In this document: piece after piece, positions 25,143 to 35,233 of the stretch
Layout: every line of letters starts with the position of its first letter
How positions within the stretch are numbered: position 1 is the stretch's first letter
NCBI GenBank assembly: GCA_002336485.1
Contig: DDCZ01000034.1
Coordinates: forward strand, 1-64,000
Reading direction: 5' to 3'
From: Flavobacteriales bacterium UBA1993
Lineage (GTDB): Bacteria > Bacteroidota > Bacteroidia > Flavobacteriales_G > Salibacteraceae
Length of the DNA stretch: 64,000 nucleotides
The notes under the pieces: generated by a model
Told to the model about the DNA's origin: nothing
Database searches by the model: none
The model's input: only the letters and a program-made list of their open reading frames with translations
Position numbers and translations under genes: made by a program

Positions 25143-28100
25143 GTGAAAACGAGCATCTCATCCAGATTATGGCTTTGCCTTTTGGTTTTTACCATTTTCG
25201 GCCTGAACTCCGAGTTGGCCTATAGTCAAGAGATTCGAAGCGTTGAAATTCAGAGTCGTGCAACGCAGCTAGACACAAACAGCATTGTGCCTGAATCCTT
25301 TGAATTATCAGGGCTGAAAGAAAATCAATACAAAGTCGATTTTGGTTCGGGTGTGCTCTATCTCCTCGACACAAATCTTCCCTTGCCACATAATGTTGAT
25401 GTGGAGTTTCGATCGTTTCCGTTCAATTTTTCTCAAGAATATAAAAACAAGGACCGTGACTTAATCACGGACAACGATCGCATTTACAACCCGTTTCGAT
25501 CAGACGGAAATGGGCCCGACGACGGAATGTTGGCGTTGGGAGATTTGGAAAAACGCGGCAGCGTTTCGCGGGGAATAACTGTAGGAAATGCTCAAAGTCT
25601 ATCTGTAAATTCTTCGCTTAACCTGCAGCTTAGCGGTAGGCTCAACGAACGATTCAGCCTCCTTGCCGCTATCGCAGATGACAACATCCCAATACAGCCA
25701 GAGGGCAACACACAACAGCTTCAAGATTTTGATCAAGTTTATCTTCAAATATTTGACCCGAAAAACAAAATTACGGCAGGTGATTTCCAATCAAAACACA
25801 ACACCGGTTACTTCCTTCGATTTAATAAACGATTGCAAGGTGGGCGATACGAATCCCTGATTTTTCCGGTGAAAGGTGATAGTGCCAAACAAATTCGTTC
25901 CGACGTGAGTGGTGCTGTTTCAAGGGGAAAGTTTGCCCGCCAGACCATTCAAGGAGTCGAAGGCAATCAAGGCCCATATAGGCTTACCGGCTCCGAAGGA
26001 GAGCGATTTGTTGTCGTTTTATCCGGAACCGAGCGCATCTATTTGGATGGCAAACTGTTACTGCGGGGTCAGGAAAACGACTACATCATAAACTACAACA
26101 CGGCAGAGCTCACATTTACCGCCAAAGTCCCGATAACCAAGGATCGAAGAATTGTGGCAGAGTATCAATACTCGGATCGAAATTATGCGCGTTCACTTCT
26201 GTATGCCGGTTCGCAATACACCTCGGATAAACTTGCCTTGAACATCGGCATCTACTCAGAACAAGATTCGAAGAATCAACCGCTCCAGCAGGACCTTTCA
26301 GACGCTCAAAAGAATGTTCTTAGAACAATTGGCGACAGCTTAAATGAAGCCGTTGCCTCTAGCATTGACACCGTTGGCTTTACCGAAAATCAAATTCTCT
26401 ATCAAATTCGAGACAGTACTTATTTTGACCCCATTAGAAACGATTCGTTCGTTGAAGAAGGTATTCTAATATTTTCCAGTAACCCAGAAGTTGCTATCCA
26501 ACAAGCCACATTTTCCAATGTCGGTTCCGGAAATGGAAACTATGTAGCGAAAGAACGGTTGGCTTTTGGAACGGTGTATCAATGGGTAGCGCCAATTGGC
26601 GGCCTTCCTCAGGGAGACTATGAGCCTGTTGTGTTGCTTGTAACGCCAAAGCAACGGCAGATGGTCCAAGCATCGGCAGCGTACAAAATCAATGAGAGCA
26701 TACAGGCGAAGGTTGAGTGGGCAGGCAGTCAAAACGACATAAACACTTTCAGCACCGCGGATAAATCCGACAATCTTGGCATGGCGGCCAAAGTAACCGT
26801 GAGCGGCGCTCAACGCATCGTGGATGATTGGAAAGCAATTGCAGAAGTTGACTATGAACATGTCCAGGACCGGTTCAACCAAATAGAGCGCTTTAGAAAC
26901 GTCGAATTTGACAGAGACTGGAATATACGAGGCCTTAGCCTAAATGAGAACCAGAGCATCTGGGGAGCGCGCGTTGGTGTTTCAAAGCAGGACAAGTTTA
27001 AAACCATTTACGGCATCAAATCCTTTGTTGCGGGTAGTGCATTTAGTGGTGTTCAAAATGCACTTGATTTTTCCGTGAATCAACGCCGGATAAAAGCAAA
27101 CTATGGAGGGAGTCTGATCAATCAAACGGGAGACAAAATTCGCGCAGATTTCTATCAGCACAACAGCTCCATTTCCCTCCCGTTCTGGAAGATAAAACTG
27201 GGTTTTAAGGATGATTTTGAGCAAAACAAACGATATCATCCAACCGCCGATACGCTCAATAATCTTAGCTATCAATTTTGGGAATGGCAAGCGTCCGTTT
27301 CAAATGCAGATTCAGCAGAGAATCGGCACGAACTAAATTATGCGGAGCGCACCGACTGGCTAAAGGATTCAAGCACACTGGCGCCAGCAACATTTGCTCG
27401 TATATATGGATATCAAATCGAGCTTAACAAATATCGCAATCAGCGTTTTGCAACACGTGTCAATTACCGAACGCTTGAAATAAAAAATGACGAATTGACA
27501 ACTCAGAAAAAGGAGAACACGCTAATATCTCGATTCGAGTACACTTTCAGATTATTCAAGGGTTCGATTAGCTCCGGAACCTTTTATGAAATTGGGTCCG
27601 GCCTTGAGAATAAGCGCGACTTCATCTACCTTGAAACTTCTCCCGGCCAAGGCACGCACATTCATGTAGATTACAACAACAATGGCTTGAAAGAGCTGGA
27701 TGAATTTGAACAAGCCATTCAGGCCGACCAACTCGCTTCTGCCAACTATCTCCGCGTTTTTGTTCCAACCGACGACTACGTAAAGGCATTTACAAACCAG
27801 TTTAGTCAAACCCTGTTTGTTAGACCCGCTGCCATTTGGAGATCGAAAAAAGGGGCACTGAAACTTGTCAGTCGTTTCTCGGATCAGTTTTCATACAGTG
27901 CGGATCGCAAAAACCTTCAAATGCCGCTTGCCGATCAATTCAACCCGTTTTTATTCGACATCGCTGATACGCTGTTGCAATCCATGAACTCGAACCTGCG
28001 AAACATCTTTTATTTCAATCAAAGCCATCCGGTATTCGGTGCGGACTTTAACTATCAGCGGCTCGGCGGAAGAAATTTCTTAGCTGCTGGATTCGAATCT

Positions 28101-28652
28101 CGTACAACAGAAAAAACCGGGCTGGGGTTTCGATGGAATTTCACTAAGAATCTTGGCCTAGAGTCTCGAGCCGAACAAGGGGCGAAAATCAGTAAGTCGA
28201 ATGCGGCGAGCTTGAGTAATCGGAACTACAATATTTTCTATCAGCAAATTGAGCCGAAACTCACATTACAGCCAGGTACATTATGGCGTATTAGTGCTTT
28301 GTTTAACTATAAGGAGCAGCAGAATAGGACGCAAAAAAACGCCTTTGGCCTTGGGGGTGAACGATCAATTGTCCGCAAAACTGGGCTGGAATTTACCTTA
28401 AGCACCCCTGAAAAAGGCAGCTTATTCTTGACTGGAAATTTGATTCAGATCAATTATAGCGGATTGCCTGAAAGTCCCGTTGGTTATGAAATGCTTGACG
28501 GTTTGCAACCAGGGCTAAATGGAACTTGGGGTGTTTCTTATCAACGCACCCTAGCGAACAACCTTCAATTGAGCATTAATTACAACGGGCGTCAATCTCC
28601 TGGCTTATCTATTATCCACACCGGCGGTGTGCAGGCACGGGCGTTCTTCTAA
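25143..28652 (+). CDS. Giant uncharacterised outer-membrane protein
   Basis: The 1169-residue protein begins with GTG (25143) and a signal peptide cleaved near AYSQ. A conserved-looking N-terminal block (LEKRGSVSRGITVGNAQSL, SLNLQLSGRLNERFS, DDNIPIQPEGNTQQLQDFDQ) is followed by an Ig-like region (EGNQGPYRLTGSEGERFVVV, GTERIYLDGKLL) and several hundred residues of alternating strand pattern ending in QARAFF. The C-terminal Phe and repeated amphipathic strands indicate a large beta-barrel. I recall related proteins across Bacteroidota but no assigned function. No partner genes are obvious; it stands between an outward promoter region and a convergent coiled-coil gene. Confidence 0.75.
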   Translation: MKTSISSRLWLCLLVFTIFGLNSELAYSQEIRSVEIQSRATQLDTNSIVPESFELSGLKENQYKVDFGSGVLYLLDTNLPLPHNVDVEFRSFPFNFSQEYKNKDRDLITDNDRIYNPFRSDGNGPDDGMLALGDLEKRGSVSRGITVGNAQSLSVNSSLNLQLSGRLNERFSLLAAIADDNIPIQPEGNTQQLQDFDQVYLQIFDPKNKITAGDFQSKHNTGYFLRFNKRLQGGRYESLIFPVKGDSAKQIRSDVSGAVSRGKFARQTIQGVEGNQGPYRLTGSEGERFVVVLSGTERIYLDGKLLLRGQENDYIINYNTAELTFTAKVPITKDRRIVAEYQYSDRNYARSLLYAGSQYTSDKLALNIGIYSEQDSKNQPLQQDLSDAQKNVLRTIGDSLNEAVASSIDTVGFTENQILYQIRDSTYFDPIRNDSFVEEGILIFSSNPEVAIQQATFSNVGSGNGNYVAKERLAFGTVYQWVAPIGGLPQGDYEPVVLLVTPKQRQMVQASAAYKINESIQAKVEWAGSQNDINTFSTADKSDNLGMAAKVTVSGAQRIVDDWKAIAEVDYEHVQDRFNQIERFRNVEFDRDWNIRGLSLNENQSIWGARVGVSKQDKFKTIYGIKSFVAGSAFSGVQNALDFSVNQRRIKANYGGSLINQTGDKIRADFYQHNSSISLPFWKIKLGFKDDFEQNKRYHPTADTLNNLSYQFWEWQASVSNADSAENRHELNYAERTDWLKDSSTLAPATFARIYGYQIELNKYRNQRFATRVNYRTLEIKNDELTTQKKENTLISRFEYTFRLFKGSISSGTFYEIGSGLENKRDFIYLETSPGQGTHIHVDYNNNGLKELDEFEQAIQADQLASANYLRVFVPTDDYVKAFTNQFSQTLFVRPAAIWRSKKGALKLVSRFSDQFSYSADRKNLQMPLADQFNPFLFDIADTLLQSMNSNLRNIFYFNQSHPVFGADFNYQRLGGRNFLAAGFESRTTEKTGLGFRWNFTKNLGLESRAEQGAKISKSNAASLSNRNYNIFYQQIEPKLTLQPGTLWRISALFNYKEQQNRTQKNAFGLGGERSIVRKTGLEFTLSTPEKGSLFLTGNLIQINYSGLPESPVGYEMLDGLQPGLNGTWGVSYQRTLANNLQLSINYNGRQSPGLSIIHTGGVQARAFF

Positions 28653-29564
28653 CTATTTTAATAAAAACTCGGTGGTGCCCATGTGGTAGTCCTCGGCATA
28701 TACTTCCACGATGTACTTGCCTTCAATTAGCTCCTCTGTCACATCCCAGTACAAACACAAATCAAGTTCATCGTTCTCATACATCACCTCTTCTTTGCGA
28801 GAATAAAGCCCTTCTTTTCCATCGTAGGTAAACATGTAGCTCTCTGATTGATCCAGAGCTAATACCTCACCATTCGGGTCAATAATGCGTAAGTAGACCG
28901 TCTTTTTGCCAGGCTTCGAAACCTCATTTTGATCAATCGTAAAACACGTTTTTACCTTGTCCACCCGTTTCGCGCGTGTTGTTTCTCTGCTGACGGTACC
29001 GCTCTTCATACGTTGACCTCCAGAAACTAAGTCTAACACGCGGAGCTTAGAACCCAACTTAACCTTTTCAGAAAGTGCATCATTGGTATTATTTAGTTCC
29101 GCGTTCTCGTCCTTCTGCTCGGAAAGCTGCGATTCGACTTGTTTTTTTGCAACGACCAACCCTTGGTTTACGGTATTCAACGAGTCAATGGTCACGATAT
29201 AGCTTTTCATGATATCGCGCAGCGTGCCTGTTTCTTTCTTCAGTTTGTGAATGACCCAAGCATCGTTTTTATGCTTCTCCGCCTCTGCCAACATTTCCAC
29301 AATGCGTGCCCGCTGATCAGCAATCTCGGCAGCCTGCTCATCGCTCACGGCGGAAACCGAATCGTACTGGGCCAGCATGTTTTCCAGCTCCAGTTTTAGG
29401 TTGTCTTTTTCAACGGTCAAATCCGTATTCTGAGTCACGATTTCAACATTCTCTTGATGCTTCGTTACCAAGAAATAAGCGGTTACCGCATTTGAAACTA
29501 GAAGAAGAATCAGCAATACAAGCATAAGCTTGTTGCTGCTTTGTGATGATTTTTGCTCGGACAT
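28653..29564 (-). CDS. Membrane-anchored coiled-coil protein
   Basis: The 303-residue protein has one N-terminal transmembrane helix (about residues 13-33), a coiled coil (about 38-170) and a C-terminal beta-rich domain (KTCFTIDQNEVSKPGKKTVYLRIIDPNGEVL). It is probably an inner-membrane protein with its coiled coil in the periplasm; function unknown, although this arrangement is common in Bacteroidota. On the minus strand TAGTTTTG (29591-29584) matches the -7 box TAnnTTTG shortly ahead of the ATG. Its stop abuts that of the giant barrel gene. Confidence 0.78.
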   Translation of the reverse strand: MSEQKSSQSSNKLMLVLLILLLVSNAVTAYFLVTKHQENVEIVTQNTDLTVEKDNLKLELENMLAQYDSVSAVSDEQAAEIADQRARIVEMLAEAEKHKNDAWVIHKLKKETGTLRDIMKSYIVTIDSLNTVNQGLVVAKKQVESQLSEQKDENAELNNTNDALSEKVKLGSKLRVLDLVSGGQRMKSGTVSRETTRAKRVDKVKTCFTIDQNEVSKPGKKTVYLRIIDPNGEVLALDQSESYMFTYDGKEGLYSRKEEVMYENDELDLCLYWDVTEELIEGKYIVEVYAEDYHMGTTEFLLK

Positions 29565-29698
29565 AACTTGGCTAAATTTTAAGCAAAACTAGACCGAATC
29601 ATTTGGTTAATCACGGCATGAATAAAAACAGTGCTAACAATGGAGCGTTATTAGTCGCGACGCATGAATCATGATAAACGAGACACTACTTTTAGCCG

Positions 29699-32107
29699 GT
29701 GGACAATAGCACGGCAATAAATTGGTTTCAAGAAAAAGGCTGGAAGGTTTTCCCCTTTCAGTCAGAAACATGGAAGAGCCATGATGCTGGACTCAACGGT
29801 ATGGTTAACGCCCCAACGGGCAGCGGAAAAACGTATTCGCTCCTGGTTCCAATAATATTGGAGTCCGCAAAAAAATCAACCGGACTCCACGCCATCTGGG
29901 TCACCCCAATTCGTGCCCTCGCTAAAGAAATTCTTCAATCTGGTCAGCGCGCCATTGAAGGTCTCGATGTTAATGTGAGCATTGAAATTCGCACTGGTGA
30001 CACGAGTGCTAGAGACAAAGCCCGAATAAAGCGATCGCCTCCAAACATTCTCATCACCACGCCCGAATCGTTGCATGTGATGCTGTGTCAAAAACACTAC
30101 GACAAATATTTTCAGAAACTTCAAACGGTGGTGGTGGATGAATGGCATGACTTGATTGGCAGTAAGAGAGGAGTGCAGCTTGAGTTGGCCGTATCCAAGT
30201 TTAAGGCGCTGAATCCATCACTGAAAATCTGGGGGATTTCAGCCACGATCGGAAATATGCAAGAATCGCTTGAAGTGTTGCTGGGAAACTGGTTTGAGGA
30301 GCGGCCTCATACACTCATTCGTAGCAAAATCAAAAAGAAATACGTGGTTGAATCTGTCTTTCCCGACGATTTAGAAGAGCTGCCCTGGGCAGGCCACCTT
30401 GGCCTAAACCTTTTCGACAAAGTAATTCCCATCTTGCTTCGTAGCGAGAGCACCTTGATCTTTCTGAACACACGTGGTCAAGCCGAAATTTGGTATCAAC
30501 GCCTTCTGGAGCACGCACCAGATTTTGCGGGTGTGGTGGCATTGCATCATGGTTCAATGAGTCGAGAAACTCGGCATTGGGTGGAGGATGCGCTGCATGA
30601 AGGGAAGCTGAAATGTGTGATCTGTACCTCAAGTCTAGACCTTGGTGTAGATTTTAGACCCGTCGAAACCATCATTCAAGTGGGCAGCCCAAAAGGCGTT
30701 TCAAGGTTTATGCAACGTGCTGGACGGAGCGGGCATCAACCTGGGGCTACGAGCAAAATTTACTTTCTCCCCACACATTCTCTGGAGTTAATTGAAGCTG
30801 CCGCTCTTCGCGAGGCAACAGAAAAAGAAATGGTTGAAAGCCGCGTGCCCTACTTGCGGTCCTTCGATGTGCTTCTCCAATACATGGTTTCCTTGGCAGT
30901 TTCCAACGGATTCAATGAAGCTGAATTGTTCGATGAAGTACGCACCTGCTTTTGCTACCAGTCATTGAGCAGAACAGAGTGGGAATGGTGCCTCGACTTT
31001 ATCGTTACGGGTGGTGATTCCTTAGGCGGGTATGATGAGTTTCACAAGGTTGTTATTCAGGATGGACTGTATATCGTTACCAGCAAAAAAGTAGCAATGC
31101 GGCATCGGCTTAGCATTGGAACTATTGTCAGCGATACTATGATGAAGGTTAAGTTCGTTCGTGGCGGGTTCATCGCTCATGTTGCAGAATCATTTATGAC
31201 ACGCATGCACCCCGGTGACAATTTTTGGCTCGCGGGTCGCAGCTTAGAATTGGTGCGCAATAAAGGAATCACGGCTGAGGTTCGTAAGTCAAACAAAGAA
31301 CGTGGGCCCGTGCCGAGTTGGAATGGTGGTCGCATGCCGCTGAGCTCGCAGATGTCGCAAATGCTTCGCAAGAAATTAAATGAAGCCGTTTCGGGAGTTT
31401 CCGACGATCCGGAGATTCACTTTATGAAACCTCTGATAGACCGACAAAAATTGGAATCGATTCTGCCAACAGACGGCCAATTCTTGATCGAGCAATTTGA
31501 ATCGAACGATGGCTATCACGCAACCTTCTTTCCCTTCGAAGGGCGATTTGTGCATGAAGGCATGGGTGCGCTGATTGCATATCGAATATCGCTCCTCCAA
31601 CCAATCACGTTTAGCATCGCCATGAACGATTACGGATTTGAGCTTCTAAGCGATCAGCCAATCCCCATTCAGGATGCGATCGACACCAACATATTCTCTA
31701 CCGATCATCTTCTGGATGATATATATGCAAGCATCAACTCAGTGGAAATGGGAAGGCGAAAATTTCGAGATATCGCCCAAATTTCTGGACTCATCTTTAA
31801 TGGGTATCCAGGAAAAAATAAAAAGCAAAGCCACATTCAAGCAAGCTCACAACTGTTCTTTGATGTGTTCAACGACTACGATCCTGCCAATCTTTTGTTC
31901 CGGCAATCATTTGATGAGGTGACTGATTTTCAACTTGAAGAGCAACGATTGCGTGAAGCACTCACGCGAATAAATCAGCAGGAAATTGTGGTCACGAATC
32001 CAAAAAAGTACACCCCGCTTTCATTTCCGATCATTGTAGATCGAACGCGAGAAACCCTGACTTCCGAAAAATTCAGTGATCGAATCAAAAAAATGAGCGT
32101 GATATGA
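29699..32107 (+). CDS. Ligase-associated DNA damage response DEXH helicase (Lhr-like)
   Basis: The 802-residue helicase starts at GTG (29699). Motif I is NAPTGSGKT (38-46), motif II is the DEWH box (147-150), motif III SATIGN, and motif VI is MQRAGRSGHQPG; the C-terminal half has the winged-helix and Lhr-type extension. Bacterial Lhr-like helicases of this group are encoded with the PdeM endonuclease, an exonuclease and an ATP-dependent DNA ligase and act in repair. Here the 3' end overlaps the pdeM start by 4 bp (ATGA), so the two are translationally coupled. The ligase and exonuclease genes are not in this window. Confidence 0.92.
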   Translation: MDNSTAINWFQEKGWKVFPFQSETWKSHDAGLNGMVNAPTGSGKTYSLLVPIILESAKKSTGLHAIWVTPIRALAKEILQSGQRAIEGLDVNVSIEIRTGDTSARDKARIKRSPPNILITTPESLHVMLCQKHYDKYFQKLQTVVVDEWHDLIGSKRGVQLELAVSKFKALNPSLKIWGISATIGNMQESLEVLLGNWFEERPHTLIRSKIKKKYVVESVFPDDLEELPWAGHLGLNLFDKVIPILLRSESTLIFLNTRGQAEIWYQRLLEHAPDFAGVVALHHGSMSRETRHWVEDALHEGKLKCVICTSSLDLGVDFRPVETIIQVGSPKGVSRFMQRAGRSGHQPGATSKIYFLPTHSLELIEAAALREATEKEMVESRVPYLRSFDVLLQYMVSLAVSNGFNEAELFDEVRTCFCYQSLSRTEWEWCLDFIVTGGDSLGGYDEFHKVVIQDGLYIVTSKKVAMRHRLSIGTIVSDTMMKVKFVRGGFIAHVAESFMTRMHPGDNFWLAGRSLELVRNKGITAEVRKSNKERGPVPSWNGGRMPLSSQMSQMLRKKLNEAVSGVSDDPEIHFMKPLIDRQKLESILPTDGQFLIEQFESNDGYHATFFPFEGRFVHEGMGALIAYRISLLQPITFSIAMNDYGFELLSDQPIPIQDAIDTNIFSTDHLLDDIYASINSVEMGRRKFRDIAQISGLIFNGYPGKNKKQSHIQASSQLFFDVFNDYDPANLLFRQSFDEVTDFQLEEQRLREALTRINQQEIVVTNPKKYTPLSFPIIVDRTRETLTSEKFSDRIKKMSVI

Positions 32108-32742
32108 CCGGGCTTCAAGCACAGATTTCTGGTGTAGAAGTGGTCTTAAAAGATCGTTACATGATGATTGGATCCAGCCTAATCTTGGCTGATTTACATC
32201 TTGGTAAAACCACACATTTCAGAAAAGCAGGGCTGCCTATTCCTCCCGAGGCTCGCGACGCCGACCAGAGCAACCTACTTCAAATCCTTAGAATGGAAAC
32301 GCCGGAATCAGTATTGGTGCTGGGCGATCTCTTCCACAGCTCTTCAAACAAAGAATGTGGAGAATTGGCCATGATTACAAGCCAGTTTCCCGAAGTGCAC
32401 TTCGAGTTGATCCTGGGCAACCACGACATTCTGGAAGAGTCTGATTACCGATCGATGGATTTTGAAACGTGCCCTCGATTAGACCTTGGTGATCTGATTC
32501 TAACCCACGAGCCTTTGGATCATGTTCCTGAAGGTAAATGCAACCTGCATGGCCACATTCATCCTGGTGTGCGCATGGTTGGCAAGGGGCGTCAGTCGAT
32601 GCTCATGCCTTGTTTTTACTTGACCAAACAATACTTCTGCTTACCCGCGTTTGGTGCGCTCACTGGATTGATGCGGCAAAAACCAAAAAAGGGAGATGCT
32701 GTCTTTGCTATTCTAAGTGGTGAGGTTGTACGTGTTTTCTAG
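32104..32742 (+). CDS. pdeM: Ligase-associated DNA damage response endonuclease
   Basis: The 212-residue metallophosphoesterase has the complete metal-binding motif series: LADLHLGKT (D-x-H), LGDLFHS (GD), LGNHD, and HGHIHPG (GxH). The arrangement and the coupled Lhr-type helicase identify it as PdeM of the ligase-associated repair cassette. It is predicted cytoplasmic. Start ATG at 32104 overlaps the helicase TGA. Confidence 0.9.
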   Translation: MTGLQAQISGVEVVLKDRYMMIGSSLILADLHLGKTTHFRKAGLPIPPEARDADQSNLLQILRMETPESVLVLGDLFHSSSNKECGELAMITSQFPEVHFELILGNHDILEESDYRSMDFETCPRLDLGDLILTHEPLDHVPEGKCNLHGHIHPGVRMVGKGRQSMLMPCFYLTKQYFCLPAFGALTGLMRQKPKKGDAVFAILSGEVVRVF

Positions 32743-32783
32743 CTGCTTTCCCTTTATTTGTGCATCTAATAAATTGCGAAACC

Positions 32784-33218
32784 ATGTCCGAGTCAAATCA
32801 CATCAATGCCTCTTCTGCACCAAAACCAGTTGGCTCCTATCCACACGCTAGAAAAGTAGGCAACCTTCTTTTTCTCTCCGGAGTTGGCCCAAGAACAGCT
32901 GGCTCAGACGCCAATGACAGTGGTGTTCCCGGACTTAAGCTCGATCACAATGGCAACTTCCTTGAGTTTGACTTTGAGGCACAGTGCCGCTCCGTTTTCG
33001 ATAATGTGCGTGCCGTGCTTGAGGCCTCGGGCAGCAAGTGGGACAACTTGGTAGACGTCACTGTTTTCCTAGTAAACATGAAACGTGACTTCGCAACGTA
33101 TAACCGCGTTTATGCGGAATACTTTAAGGATGCGCAGCCTTGCCGAACTACGGTGGAAATCAATTCGCTTCCAACTCCGATCGCGATCGAGTTGAAGTGC
33201 ATTGCTACTGTGGACTAG
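32784..33218 (+). CDS. RidA-family protein, probable 2-aminomuconate deaminase
   Basis: The 144-residue protein (ATG at 32784, MSESNH; an in-frame upstream start at 32760 adds eight residues) belongs to the RidA/YjgF group. The features GPRTAGSDAN, FEAQCRSVFDNVRAVLEASGSKWDNLVDVTVFL and PTPIAIELKC match the branch that deaminates 2-aminomuconate in the kynurenine route of tryptophan breakdown, rather than the general imine deaminase. The other kynurenine genes are not in the window, so the physiological role is inferred. Its stop interlocks with that of the convergent T9SS gene. Confidence 0.8.
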   Translation: MSESNHINASSAPKPVGSYPHARKVGNLLFLSGVGPRTAGSDANDSGVPGLKLDHNGNFLEFDFEAQCRSVFDNVRAVLEASGSKWDNLVDVTVFLVNMKRDFATYNRVYAEYFKDAQPCRTTVEINSLPTPIAIELKCIATVD

Positions 33219-34708
33219 TGTTGAATGACCACTTTGGTCATTGAGTTGAAATCTTCGCCAATCGTCTGAACTAAGTATACACCAGCGTCAAGATTCGAAA
33301 CGTCAATGCTCCCATTTTGTGGAACCACCCGCTTAATCAATTGGCCTTTCATGTCGATAATATGAACCAAACTCACGGCTGAGTTTGACACAATATTCAA
33401 TTCATTATTGGCTGGGTTAGGATACAGTCTCACGCTCGAGTCTTCTCCAATCTCACTCACTCCCACTGGAGTTCCGCCCATCTTAGCAATGATGCTACGC
33501 TCATTCGCATCAAGGAAATAATTATCGAAATATCGATCACTCCCGCCCCAGTATAACATGTATAGCGCTCCGTTATCTCCATATCCTGCCCCGTTGCAAT
33601 AGGAAGTTCCCCCTAGTTTGACAACCTGATTGTAGTAGTTAAGATTTAAATCAAGGTCAAAGTTTTGAATGATGGTGTGCGGGTGTGGTCCGTTGTTGGG
33701 TAAGGTGTCGATGCTCGTAAAAACATCCCCAGAATTCGTGTTTCGTAGCGTGTCCCTATACGTCAAAAAGAAGGTGATTTGATCATCCATTTTAACCGCT
33801 CTTTGAACCCCCTCTTGCACACCTGGGGTATAGTAGACTACTTTGTTTAAAATATCTCCTGTATTGAAATCCATCTTCGCGATGTACATCGATTGGTTGT
33901 TTGGATTCACACCAAAAATGCTGTCTGTTCCCACGCTAGCGCCTGTCATACTCGCTCGCCCAGAAACGTAGGCCGTTTTCGTGGCTACGTCATAATCGAG
34001 TATATTGAGCACAGCCCCATGCTGACCAGAAAGCGTTGCCGTCGTGAAAATATTCTCTACCGTATCTATTGATGTAAGGGTATTATCATCCAAATTCAAC
34101 ACCGAAATGAACGTCTTTATTGGGGTAAAGTTGGTTACATCCGTGGTGATGCACACCATTGTGTTACCATCATAGGGATACATGTTGTTCAGTCCATGCG
34201 CGCCAGTTGTTGGTGTATAACCAGCTATGTCTATTAGCGAAACAGCGCCATCCGACCCATCCAGCAACAATATCACATCGCGATTTCCTGGTGTTACTGT
34301 GGTATCCACGGTAGTCACAAACTGTGCGTCAATTATCAATGCTACATTTCCATCTTCAGACACTTCTAAGTCACGGACATTCATCTGATTTCCACCGAAA
34401 TAATTTACCCATTGCACAGTTCCAGCTGTGTCAAATTTCACCACAACATATTTTGGACTAACCGGAGTTGGTGTGCCATCAAAATCTAGTTCGGATCCAT
34501 AATACAATGCGATGAGATCCCCATTGGAATCTTCAGTCATAAAGCTTGTTCCTGTTCCACTGTTGTTTCCATCTGGAAAGTACTTCACCCAAGTTAATCC
34601 GCCGTCTGATCCATACTTGGCCAAACATGGTTGCCCGTAAGTGATGCCGCCGCCGAGTAGGCCATTGGATCCAGCCAAGTACATATCTCCATTTGATTTA
34701 ACAACCAT
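33215..34708 (-). CDS. T9SS type A secreted protein with damaged 5' end
   Basis: At least 497 residues: a beta-propeller-like N-terminal half (NGDMYLAGSNG, GDLIALYYGSELDF) and a type A sorting domain (VRLYPNPANNELNIVSN to KVVIQH). The frame stays open above the ATG at 34708 and spells typical mature cargo (FAQKKDFEWVEKTNGD), with no start codon before an in-frame stop near 34838. The expected signal peptide start, ATG AAG AAG at 34809-34801, is in another frame, with only eight codons before the shift. A frameshifting deletion in the signal peptide is the simplest reading; as given, the product would lack an export signal. Confidence 0.7.
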   Translation of the reverse strand: MVVKSNGDMYLAGSNGLLGGGITYGQPCLAKYGSDGGLTWVKYFPDGNNSGTGTSFMTEDSNGDLIALYYGSELDFDGTPTPVSPKYVVVKFDTAGTVQWVNYFGGNQMNVRDLEVSEDGNVALIIDAQFVTTVDTTVTPGNRDVILLLDGSDGAVSLIDIAGYTPTTGAHGLNNMYPYDGNTMVCITTDVTNFTPIKTFISVLNLDDNTLTSIDTVENIFTTATLSGQHGAVLNILDYDVATKTAYVSGRASMTGASVGTDSIFGVNPNNQSMYIAKMDFNTGDILNKVVYYTPGVQEGVQRAVKMDDQITFFLTYRDTLRNTNSGDVFTSIDTLPNNGPHPHTIIQNFDLDLNLNYYNQVVKLGGTSYCNGAGYGDNGALYMLYWGGSDRYFDNYFLDANERSIIAKMGGTPVGVSEIGEDSSVRLYPNPANNELNIVSNSAVSLVHIIDMKGQLIKRVVPQNGSIDVSNLDAGVYLVQTIGEDFNSMTKVVIQH

Positions 34709-34903
34709 TGCTGTAGACGTAACCGTAGGCGCACTTCCCTGATCTCCATTGGTCTTTTCAACCCACTCAAAATCCTTTTTCTGCGCAAAACCAAAACCCT
34801 CTTCTTCATAGCTTAATAATTTGAGGCAAATGTGCGGCTATTCGCACTACGAGGCAATAGGGCATACTCCCCATTTCTCAAAATCAGCATCTTTGAGGCC
34901 GTC

Positions 34904-35233
34904 ATGGATTTAAACAAAAAGGAACTTCTTGCGCTATTAGATCGCGAAATCTCAAAGACACGAGATAAGATTGAAGCGTATAAGCTAAGCTCCGGGCCCA
35001 TTGCCCCAGACGACGCTATTGGCAGGGTTTCGCGTATGGACGCCATCAACAATCGAGCGATAGTGCAGGCTGCTCAGCGCACTGCAGAGGAAAAATTGAC
35101 GAAGCTTATTTACATGAAGGACAATATCGACGACCCAAGCTTTGGAGATTGCGTTCAGTGTGGAAATAAAATACCGCTTGGCCGTTTGATTCTAAAGCCC
35201 GAAAGCCCATACTGCGTTCGTTGTGCTGGCTAG
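34904..35233 (+). CDS. TraR/DksA-type zinc-finger protein
   Basis: The 109-residue protein (ATG at 34904, MDLNKKELLA) has a coiled-coil N-terminal half and a C-terminal C4 zinc finger, CVQC...CVRC, at the end. The finger and the short coiled coil fit the TraR/DksA family, which binds the RNA polymerase secondary channel. It lacks the DxxDxA tip of true DksA. Position next to RDD and T9SS genes gives no functional clue. The stop abuts that of the RDD gene. Confidence 0.85.
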   Translation: MDLNKKELLALLDREISKTRDKIEAYKLSSGPIAPDDAIGRVSRMDAINNRAIVQAAQRTAEEKLTKLIYMKDNIDDPSFGDCVQCGNKIPLGRLILKPESPYCVRCAG

